Origin: an uncultured Fidelibacterota bacterium
GTDB taxonomy: Bacteria; Fidelibacterota; Marinisomatia; Marinisomatales; UBA8229
Direction: 5' to 3'
Assembly: GCA_913054425.1 (NCBI GenBank)
Contig: CAJXJG010000032.1
Location: forward strand, 1-13,019
DNA length: 13,019 bases
The notes beneath the pieces are model-generated. The model made no database searches and had not been told where the DNA came from. It saw nothing but the letters and a program-made list of their open reading frames with translations. The translations under genes and the position numbers were made by a program. Shown in pieces: positions 1 to 6,370 of the stretch; position 1 is the first letter of the stretch, and each line of letters begins with the position of its first letter.

Positions 1-341
1 AGTTCCTGTTTGATCTCACCCAGGGCAGTCTTCTGTTTTTCGCTTATGCCGGGGGATGCAGAACCTTCCTTACCATCGCCCGTATCCTCAATTCCCCGAT
101 TTAATTGTTTCCGGGCGCCCTCAATAGTGAATTTTTTGTCATATAACAAAGACTTGATTGATAAAATAGTGTCAATATCCGCCTGCCTGTAGGTGCGGTT
201 TCCCGACCTGTTTTTTGGAGGCTTCAGCTGTTTGAATTCTGTTTCCCAGTAGCGCAGGACATATTGTTTCAACTCCGTCAGCTTGCTGACCTCACCAATT
301 GAATAATAAAGTTTTTTAATTTCAGTCTCTTGAGGATTCAT
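1..341 (-). CDS. MerR-family transcriptional regulator (3' end cut by window edge)
   Basis: The minus strand reads ATG at 341-339 and stays open to the left edge, giving about 113 residues that begin MNPQETEIKKLYYSIGEVSK. Residues 11 to about 80 form a MerR-type winged helix-turn-helix: YYSIGEVSKL for the first helix pair, then YVLRYWETEF, then the wing and helix around NRSGNRTYRQADID, and a following helix ending EGARKQL. The RYWE and NR..RTYR..D patterns are typical of the short MerR-like proteins found beside ihfA/pheT in several Gram-negative lineages (family knowledge). After residue 82 the sequence becomes Gly/Ser/Glu/Lys-rich and probably leads to a coiled dimerisation segment outside the window. 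No Shine-Dalgarno is evident before the ATG. It lies 73 bases downstream of the aminotransferase gene in the same direction. No metal- or ligand-binding residues can be judged from the visible part, so its target is unknown. Confidence 0.85.
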   Translation of the reverse strand, partial: MNPQETEIKKLYYSIGEVSKLTELKQYVLRYWETEFKQLKPPKNRSGNRTYRQADIDTILSIKSLLYDKKFTIEGARKQLNRGIEDTGDGKEGSASPGISEKQKTALGEIKQE

Positions 342-369
342 AAATATATTTTATCTAAACCAACACTTT

Positions 370-398
370 AACTTAATTACTGAACTGTTAATAGTCAA
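370..398 (-). promoter_or_regulatory. weak candidate promoter for the MerR gene
   Basis: In the 73-base gap before the MerR gene the minus strand has TTGACT (398-393), five of six to the -35 consensus, followed after 17 bases by TAAGTT (375-370), a poor -10. The gap is AT-rich, so a chance match is quite possible. No terminator hairpin separates this gene from the aminotransferase, so read-through is the alternative. Confidence 0.22.
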
Positions 399-414
399 AG
401 TGATTCTTTACACG

Positions 415-1845
415 CTAGTCCCGGATATAGTTGTTATGGAATTCAATCCATCGTGGTAAAACATCTTCAAGTGTATCTTTAGGAGGCAGGAAGGCAATCC
501 GTAAATGATGAGTGCCGGCTCTCTGCCCAAAGCCCGAACCGTTCACTGTTGTTAATCCCGTCTCTTCCAGCAGGCTCATGCAGTAATCAAAATCCGTCTT
601 TCCACCTGGCAAGTGATTGATGCGGGGGAAAAGATACATTGCTCCCACTCTTCCGAAACATTCTACAGCTTTCATCTCCTTAAAGGAGTCCTTGATCATG
701 ACCGCTTTTTCATACAGATCGGCCAGGATGCCCTGTTTTTCCCGGTTGAATTGATCGTAGGGTTCACTTCCCTCCGGCGGAGGAGAGGACAGGAGGTAGA
801 TCAAGGCCTGCCCAATGGTATTGGAACACAGGTTCACCGAAGCCTGTTTAAATAAAATATCGATAAACCCATTATCACCTCCCGGTGATCCCGGAGGATT
901 CCTCACTTCAAAATATCCGCCCCGGTGCCCGCATTCCCCATAAAACCCTTTGGAAGCGCTGTGAAAACTGAACAGGGGAATATCCCGGTTATCCCCGAGC
1001 GCCTTGGCAAAAGACATAAATTCAGAACCATACAGATTATCCTGGTAGACTTCATCCGCAAAGATGACCAACCCTTTTTCCCCGGAAAATTCAATGATTT
1101 CCTTAATGCTCTTCCTGTCAAGGATCGCCCCGGTGGGATTGGCGGGATTGATAACAACGATGGCTTTCACCCTCACATTGTCTTTTTTTGCTCTGGAAAA
1201 TGATTCCTCCAGGATTTCCCGGTTGAGCGTCCACCCGCTGTCTTCATCCGGATAGTAGTTGACCTGGGCGCCCCCCAGTCTTGCGATCGTTGCTGAGTAA
1301 AGCGGGTAGGTTGGGATGGGAATCATTATCCCGTCATTTCCATCAGAGATAAGCAATTCCATAATATTTTTTATGCCTTCGCTGGCTCCATCGGTGAGAA
1401 AAATATGATCGGGTATTGACGGTACGCCCCTATCAGGTGTCACCCCATCTCTTTTATCAATAAACCTGGAAACAGCTTCCCGGATAAAGCGGGGTCCCTT
1501 GCTGTCAGTATAGGCGCCCATCCCTGTTTCCATTTTTGTAAGAAAATCTTCGCTGAAGTCAAGAACATAGTCTGAGATCCATTCCTGGTTATCCATGCCC
1601 TTTAAAGCGGGTGCTTGCCCTTTCAGCGTCCGTTCGCGCTTGATATGAGGGGGATATTCAAGTAAGCTTAAAGCCTGCCGGTAGAAGCTGATCGGGGTTT
1701 GTCCAAGCGCCTGGGGGTTTCCGATATTGCATGGAATTATATTTCTCCCCTTGCTCCGCAGTTCTGCCGCCTTATGGTATAAAGGTCCCCGTACCGCATA
1801 TTCCATGTTAATGACATTTTGATTGAGGGGAATACCTGCTGACAT
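415..1845 (-). CDS. alanine aminotransferase (eukaryotic GPT-like, PLP-dependent fold type I)
   Basis: The 476-residue protein matches the animal/plant alanine transaminase family along its length rather than the shorter bacterial AspC or AlaA type. Recognisable blocks are EYAVRGPL (15-22), NIGNPQALGQ (40-49), PTYPLYSATIARLG, NPANPTG (233-239), ADEVYQDN with Asp264 (contacts the pyridine nitrogen of PLP) and Tyr267, SFHSASKGFYGECGHRGGY with the Schiff-base lysine at 299, and GSGFGQRAGTHHLRI with the substrate carboxylate arginine at 449. The family interconverts alanine + 2-oxoglutarate and pyruvate + glutamate in the cytoplasm; exact substrate preference here is inferred. No signal peptide is visible. 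The ATG at 1845 follows a modest AGGGCGG ribosome-binding sequence. It sits 115 bases after pnp with no visible terminator between, so it may be read from the pnp transcript or from its own promoter. Its base composition matches pnp, not the genes further right. Confidence 0.9.
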   Translation of the reverse strand: MSAGIPLNQNVINMEYAVRGPLYHKAAELRSKGRNIIPCNIGNPQALGQTPISFYRQALSLLEYPPHIKRERTLKGQAPALKGMDNQEWISDYVLDFSEDFLTKMETGMGAYTDSKGPRFIREAVSRFIDKRDGVTPDRGVPSIPDHIFLTDGASEGIKNIMELLISDGNDGIMIPIPTYPLYSATIARLGGAQVNYYPDEDSGWTLNREILEESFSRAKKDNVRVKAIVVINPANPTGAILDRKSIKEIIEFSGEKGLVIFADEVYQDNLYGSEFMSFAKALGDNRDIPLFSFHSASKGFYGECGHRGGYFEVRNPPGSPGGDNGFIDILFKQASVNLCSNTIGQALIYLLSSPPPEGSEPYDQFNREKQGILADLYEKAVMIKDSFKEMKAVECFGRVGAMYLFPRINHLPGGKTDFDYCMSLLEETGLTTVNGSGFGQRAGTHHLRIAFLPPKDTLEDVLPRWIEFHNNYIRD

Positions 1846-1960
1846 AACCGCCCTGTGTTTTAGATTATTACTTACTACTTATTGGAGTGAAAATACTGCA
1901 ACAGAAAAAGAGATGGAGCTATTAAGAAAAGAATTCCATCAATAGAGCAATGACACTGTT

Positions 1961-4132
1961 TTAGAAACGCTTCTTCCTGAATGGTTTTCCATCGTGCCCG
2001 CCTTTATTTCTTTTCCAATTATCATCCCTGGGCGGTGGAGGCTTATATCCTTCCGGCTTATCCAACAGGGCTTTTCTGCTGAAATCCAAACGTCCCGTGT
2101 CATCAACCTTGATTAATCTCACTTTCATCGCGTCACCGGGTTTACAGACATCTTCCACTTTCTGTGTCCTTTCCCAGTTCAACTCGGAAATGTGAACAAG
2201 TCCCTCTTTTCCGGGAGCAATTTCAACAAAGGCTCCGAACGTCATTAACCGGGTCACCTTTCCATCAAATTCCATTCCCACTTCAGGTTCCATGGTAATG
2301 GCTTTGACCAATTCAATTGCATCGTTGCATTTGTCGCTGTCTAAACCGGAGACGGTCACAATGCCGTCATCATCCACATTCACATCACACTCTGTATCTG
2401 CAATGATCTTTTTGATGTTTTTGCCTCCCGGTCCGATCAGACCCCCGATTTTTTCAGGATTGATCTGGATCGACATTATCTTGGGCGCATACTGTGACAT
2501 AGTCTGGGGTTCAGAGACTGCATCGTACATCAAATCCAAAATATGTTCACGCCCTGCCTTGGCCTGTGCTAGCGCTTCTTTCAGCAGGGTGAATGAAATC
2601 CCTTCAATTTTCAGGTCCAGTTGAATTGCGGTGATTCCTTCCCTTGTTCCCGCAACTTTAAAGTCCATATCGCCCAGGTGATCTTCAGCACCCAGGATAT
2701 CGCTGAGGATTGCATGGCGTTTTCCATCGGTAATGAGTCCCATGGCAATACCGGCCACGTGTCCCTTAATTGGCGCGCCTCCGCTGATAAGAGCCAGGGA
2801 TGCGCCGCAAATGCTGGCCATGGAGGATGAACCGTTTGATTCCATAATTTCGGAGACAAGGCGAATTGTATAGGGAAAATCATCATGGTCAGGAAGAACA
2901 GGTTTTAAAGACCGTCCTGCCAGGTGACCGTGCCCGATTTCACGCCTGCTGGTAAATCCTATTCGTCCGGTTTCACCTACACAGTACGGCGGGAAATTGT
3001 AATGAAGCATAAAGTTTTTCTTTGTATCCAGGTCCATGGTGTCAATTATCTGCTCATCCCGGGGACTCCCCAATGTCAATACGACCAGCGCCTGTGTTTC
3101 TCCCCGCGTGAACAGGGCAGATCCATGTGTCCTGGGTAGAAAATCTGTTTCAATGGTGATGGGACGAATATCAGTGCTCTTTCGGCCGTCACTCCGTACA
3201 CCCTTTGCCAGGATTTGCTCCCGGAAGGCTTCCTTCAAATGATCGCTTACATAGCCGTCAATAATCTTTTCAGATTCAGGGTATGCTTCTTCCAGGTCAG
3301 AAAGCGCTTTTTCGTGAATAGCTTCGATGGCTTTTTCTCTTTTCAATTTATCGGAGATTTGGATAGCTTTATCAATATCTGCTTTTACGGCGGATTCCAC
3401 GGCTTTTTCCAAAGCTTCGTTCTCATCAGCCCCCGGTATCGCTCTTTTCTCTACCGCGAAATCAGCCACAACCTGCTTCTGAAGATCAATGATCTGCTTA
3501 ATGAAGTCATGCGCAAATTCAAGCGCCAGCACAAAATCCTCTTCGGAAATTATTTTTGCTTCTCCTTCTACCATCACAACTGTCTGTTCGTTTCCGGAAA
3601 CAATTATGTCCATGTCGGATTCTTCAATTTCGCTTCGGGTTGGATTCACAACAAATTCCCCACTGCGCCTGCCGACTCTCACTGAAGCGATCGGTCCGTT
3701 CCAGGGAATGTCAGAGATCATTAAAGCGCAGGAAGCGCCTACCCCGGCCAGAGTATCCGCCATATTTTCTCCATCACTCGACAGGGTTGTGATCATAACC
3801 TGGGTTTCATATTTAAATGATTTCGGAAACAAAGGCCGGATAGGCCGGTCTGTTAAACGGCTGGTGAGAACTTCATGCTCTGATGGCCGTGCTTCCCTTT
3901 TGAAAAAGCCGCCTGGAATTTTTCCGGCTGCGTAATGTCGTTCCCGGTATTCAACCTGGAGGGGAAACCAGTCTATATCTTCCCTCATGGTCTTGGCTGC
4001 GTTCACCGCAGTAATGATCGTTGTTTCCCCGTACTGTACAATCACTGAACCGGAAGACTGCCTGGCAACCTGGCCGGTCTGTATTGAAAGGGTTTTTCCG
4101 TTTAGTTTAATTTCATATTTTTTCATTATCAT
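1961..4132 (-). CDS. pnp: polyribonucleotide nucleotidyltransferase (PNPase)
   Basis: PNPase degrades RNA 3'-to-5' by phosphorolysis and works in the cytoplasm as a trimer, often with RNase E-type partners. At 723 residues it has the usual length and order: first RNase PH domain (about 5-145, with FFKRE at 76-80 and RLTDRPIRPLFP at 92-103), helical linker (about 150-300), second RNase PH domain (RSDGR at 313-317 onward), KH domain with GPGG at 567-570, S1 domain from about 619 to 690, and a basic tail rich in Lys/Arg/Pro. The metal/phosphate site is intact: DHLGDMDFK gives Asp484, Asp490 and Lys492, matching E. coli Asp486, Asp492 and Lys494. It starts one base after the rpsO stop; the end of rpsO supplies the AGAAGG ribosome-binding sequence. 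ATG at 4126 is an alternative start two codons in. It is markedly GC-richer than rpsO just upstream. Confidence 0.98.
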   Translation of the reverse strand: MIMKKYEIKLNGKTLSIQTGQVARQSSGSVIVQYGETTIITAVNAAKTMREDIDWFPLQVEYRERHYAAGKIPGGFFKREARPSEHEVLTSRLTDRPIRPLFPKSFKYETQVMITTLSSDGENMADTLAGVGASCALMISDIPWNGPIASVRVGRRSGEFVVNPTRSEIEESDMDIIVSGNEQTVVMVEGEAKIISEEDFVLALEFAHDFIKQIIDLQKQVVADFAVEKRAIPGADENEALEKAVESAVKADIDKAIQISDKLKREKAIEAIHEKALSDLEEAYPESEKIIDGYVSDHLKEAFREQILAKGVRSDGRKSTDIRPITIETDFLPRTHGSALFTRGETQALVVLTLGSPRDEQIIDTMDLDTKKNFMLHYNFPPYCVGETGRIGFTSRREIGHGHLAGRSLKPVLPDHDDFPYTIRLVSEIMESNGSSSMASICGASLALISGGAPIKGHVAGIAMGLITDGKRHAILSDILGAEDHLGDMDFKVAGTREGITAIQLDLKIEGISFTLLKEALAQAKAGREHILDLMYDAVSEPQTMSQYAPKIMSIQINPEKIGGLIGPGGKNIKKIIADTECDVNVDDDGIVTVSGLDSDKCNDAIELVKAITMEPEVGMEFDGKVTRLMTFGAFVEIAPGKEGLVHISELNWERTQKVEDVCKPGDAMKVRLIKVDDTGRLDFSRKALLDKPEGYKPPPPRDDNWKRNKGGHDGKPFRKKRF

Positions 4133-4133
4133 T

Positions 4134-4403
4134 TTACCTTCTTATGTTTAATTTTTTAACGATATCCGCTAATGACTCGGGATTTATTTTATTTAAATAC
4201 TTCATCAGTCTTTTCCGCTGGGAGACAATTTTTACCAATCCATGCCGGGAATGGTTATCCTTTTTATGGATATTCACATGATCTGTTAAATCACGTATTC
4301 TCTGGGTCAAAAGTGCAACCTGTACTTCTGTTGCGCCTGAATCATTATTTGTTTTACCATATTCTTTAATAATTTCTTTTTTCTTTTCAGTACTTAACGG
4401 CAT
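4134..4403 (-). CDS. rpsO: 30S ribosomal protein S15
   Basis: At 89 residues this is the canonical S15 length. The diagnostic block DSGATEVQVALLTQRIRDLT (residues 21-40) followed by HVNIHKKDNHSRHGL and a basic SQRKRLMKYL helix is clear. S15 is a primary binder of the 16S rRNA central domain and organises the 30S platform. The gene is tightly packed: 8 bases after ribF and 1 base before pnp, the classical rpsO-pnp pairing. It has the strongest Shine-Dalgarno in the window, consistent with high independent initiation. In E. coli S15 represses its own mRNA through a pseudoknot at its leader; because the leader here lies inside ribF, I cannot tell whether such control exists. Composition is AT-rich (25-45% GC by 60-base line), in contrast to pnp. 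Confidence 0.98.
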   Translation of the reverse strand: MPLSTEKKKEIIKEYGKTNNDSGATEVQVALLTQRIRDLTDHVNIHKKDNHSRHGLVKIVSQRKRLMKYLNKINPESLADIVKKLNIRR

Positions 4404-4405
4404 TA

Positions 4406-4413
4406 CACCTCCT
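4406..4413 (-). promoter_or_regulatory. strong Shine-Dalgarno of rpsO overlapping the ribF stop
   Basis: AGGAGGTG on the minus strand at 4413-4406 ends two bases before the rpsO ATG (core AGGAGG five to six bases away). Its first two bases are the last two of the ribF TAG stop, so ribF termination and rpsO initiation occur at the same place, favouring coupling or re-initiation. Confidence 0.8.
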
Positions 4414-5350
4414 AAATATACTTTTGCATTAAGGATAAACTTTCCTGTTTATCCTGGTTTAGTTGTTCAATTAATTCTTTTTCAGAATTAAATTTCTGTT
4501 CATCACGGATTCGTTCCAAAAATTCAATCCTGATTTCTTTGGAATAAAGATCGACCGAATCTAAATCAAAAAAATGTACTTCCATCACAAAATTACCTTC
4601 ATCAAAAGTTGGACGAAATCCCAGGTTGCACATTCCATAAAATTGTTCTTCATTCACTCTGCCGCGGGTCAGGTACACCCCGTTTTTAGGAAGCAGCTGG
4701 TTTTTTTCAACCGGGACAAAATTCGCGGTGGGAAAGGACATTCTTTTCCCCCTGCCGCTACCGTGAATCACTTTTGCACAAAACCCATAGACCCATCCCA
4801 GTTCAAAATTGGCCCGGCGGATAAACCCTGACTGGATCAATTCACGAATGTGTGAACTGGAAATTACTACTCCTTCATCAGCAAAGGGCGTTACAATATC
4901 TACCTCGATTTCCTTATCTGAAAAATAGGATTGAATGAACTCAGGGCTTCCACCCCGCTTATACCCGAAATGATGGTCATATCCAACGATTACATGGATG
5001 GGATGAAAATATTTTATTACCACCTCTTCAAGAAAATATTTTGCGGTTAAATGGGAAAATTCTTTTGTGAAGGGAATAATTAAGACTGTGTCAACCTGGT
5101 ATTTTTCAAGGATGGATATTTTAGCATCTAAATTCATGAGAAGCGATAGTTTATCGCTGCTCGTATCCAGCACATGCCTTGGGTGAGGATCGTAGGTAAT
5201 CAATACTGACTGTATATTTTTACTCTTTGCGTGTACTACAACCTGCTTCACTATTTCCTGGTGTCCGCGGTGTAACCCGTCAAAAGTACCCATTGTTACC
5301 ACACTTCCGGAAATTGGAACGGCATCGTTCAGGCTTCGATAGATAACCAT
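4412..5350 (-). CDS. ribF: bifunctional riboflavin kinase / FAD synthetase
   Basis: RibF phosphorylates riboflavin to FMN and then adenylates FMN to FAD. The 312-residue protein has both halves. The N-terminal FMN adenylyltransferase is a nucleotidyltransferase fold with TMGTFDGLHRGH (19-30), DPHPRHVL near 54-61, VGYDHHFG (122-129) and SSSHIR (164-169), equivalent to the ISSTxIR motif. The C-terminal flavokinase half shows GSGRGKRMSFPTAN (197-210) with the PTAN metal/nucleotide motif, PKNGVYL, NLGFRPTF and MEVHFFD with the likely catalytic Glu257. Length is normal for the family. The ATG at 5350 lies inside the end of truB with a 22-base overlap and no good Shine-Dalgarno, so translation is probably coupled to truB. 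Placement next to truB is common across bacteria. Confidence 0.97.
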   Translation of the reverse strand: MVIYRSLNDAVPISGSVVTMGTFDGLHRGHQEIVKQVVVHAKSKNIQSVLITYDPHPRHVLDTSSDKLSLLMNLDAKISILEKYQVDTVLIIPFTKEFSHLTAKYFLEEVVIKYFHPIHVIVGYDHHFGYKRGGSPEFIQSYFSDKEIEVDIVTPFADEGVVISSSHIRELIQSGFIRRANFELGWVYGFCAKVIHGSGRGKRMSFPTANFVPVEKNQLLPKNGVYLTRGRVNEEQFYGMCNLGFRPTFDEGNFVMEVHFFDLDSVDLYSKEIRIEFLERIRDEQKFNSEKELIEQLNQDKQESLSLMQKYI

Positions 5351-5982
5351 TGTTCTGAAAACTCATCAATTGTCTGGGAATTCTTTACATCGAACTCACC
5401 TACAGCTGTTCTGATTAATTTGGTTAAGTGCCCTGCAGTTCCAAGGGATTTGGCAATATCATGTCCTAGCACACGTATATAAGTGCCTTTGGAGCATTTT
5501 ACAGAAAAAATGAGAAATGGTGATTCATAGGATATGAGCTGAAGTTTATAAATGTGTATATCCACTGGATCACGATGGACAGTCTGATTTTTTCGCGCAA
5601 GTGTGTACAGGCGGACTCCCTTTACCCGTTTCGCGGAAAACATAGGGGGCGTCTGTTTTTGTTCACCCAAAAACCCTGCAAAAGTTTTGTTTATTTTATG
5701 AACTGTTAATTTTGGGACAGGTGCTGTTTCTATAACTTTTCCTTCCCTGTCCATTGTATCAGTACCAATGCCAATTTTTAATGTTGCTTCATAGGTCTTG
5801 TCAGTACCGGCTATGTGCGACAATATTTTCGTATCCTTACCGGTTCCGATAATTAATACACCTTCCGCAAATGGGTCCAGCGTGCCGGCATGGCCTACTT
5901 TTTTCTCGTTCACAATATTCCGAAGTTTTTTTACCACATCAAAAGAAGTCCAGCTGACTGGTTTATAAATATTAGCGATCAT
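5329..5982 (-). CDS. truB: tRNA pseudouridine-55 synthase TruB (short form)
   Basis: TruB converts U55 in the T-loop of tRNAs to pseudouridine. The 217-residue protein opens with YKPVSWTSFDVVKKLR and carries the signature HAGTLDPFAEGVL with catalytic Asp36. Downstream are KTYEATLKIGIGTDTMDREG, QTPPMFSAKRVKGVRLYTLAR (substrate-pocket segment) and KGTYIRVLGHDIAKSLG, all standard. It is shorter than the roughly 300-residue E. coli type: it ends soon after the AVGEF segment, so the C-terminal PUA-like domain is missing. Such short TruBs are known in several lineages, and the catalytic core is complete, so I regard it as functional. It overlaps the end of rbfA by 11 bases and the start of ribF by 22 bases, which suggests translational coupling through this part of the operon. 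Confidence 0.97.
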   Translation of the reverse strand: MIANIYKPVSWTSFDVVKKLRNIVNEKKVGHAGTLDPFAEGVLIIGTGKDTKILSHIAGTDKTYEATLKIGIGTDTMDREGKVIETAPVPKLTVHKINKTFAGFLGEQKQTPPMFSAKRVKGVRLYTLARKNQTVHRDPVDIHIYKLQLISYESPFLIFSVKCSKGTYIRVLGHDIAKSLGTAGHLTKLIRTAVGEFDVKNSQTIDEFSEQWLSIEA

Positions 5983-6370
5983 TTTCTTTTTTGGATGTAA
6001 TTGATTTGAGAACTTTCTCTATTTTTTCACTGTACACCCTTGATTCATCAAAAATAAATTGAAGATCCGGTGTGTTTTTTATGTGGAGTTCGGGGCCCAT
6101 GTATTTTTTAAATGCTTTTGTTAACCTGTTTAAATCACGTTCGATCTCTGTTATCTCTTTTTTGGGTTGATACACACTAAAATATACTTTTGCAAGATGA
6201 AAATCAGGAGACAGATCAACGCCGGTGAAAGTCACGAACCCAAACAGAGAAAGATCAATATATTTTATTGCGATCTCACCTAGTATTTCCTGAATTTGTT
6301 CACCGACACGCTGAGTCCGTTTATACGGGAGCTGCGCTCTCAAGTTTTCTTTTGACTTCTTTAATTTCAT
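5972..6370 (-). CDS. rbfA: 30S ribosome-binding factor A
   Basis: RbfA is a small KH-fold protein that binds immature 30S subunits and helps process the 5' end of 16S rRNA. The family pattern is visible as PYKRTQRVGEQIQEILGEIA, then VTFTGVDLSPDFHLAKVYFSVY, and the closing strand and helix TPDLQFIFDESRVYSEKIEKVL. I place the start at the ATG at 6370 (132 residues); a TTG three codons earlier at 6379 is possible but less likely. Either start lies inside the end of infB, giving a 50-base overlap, and the conserved YKRTQR segment begins right at the infB stop, so some overlap is unavoidable. No clear Shine-Dalgarno is seen, consistent with coupling to infB translation. The 3' end overlaps truB by 11 bases. 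Confidence 0.93.
   Translation of the reverse strand: MKLKKSKENLRAQLPYKRTQRVGEQIQEILGEIAIKYIDLSLFGFVTFTGVDLSPDFHLAKVYFSVYQPKKEITEIERDLNRLTKAFKKYMGPELHIKNTPDLQFIFDESRVYSEKIEKVLKSITSKKENDR

Noticed and set aside
1846..1960. Possible terminator or promoter between pnp and the aminotransferase
   Set aside because: No stem of six or more pairs followed by a T run was found on the minus strand, and promoter-like hexamers were too weak to list.
3215..3935. Long plus-strand open frames (156 and 148 codons) opposite pnp
   Set aside because: They are antisense to the well-conserved PNPase N-terminal region, overlap each other in different frames, and show no recognisable domain.
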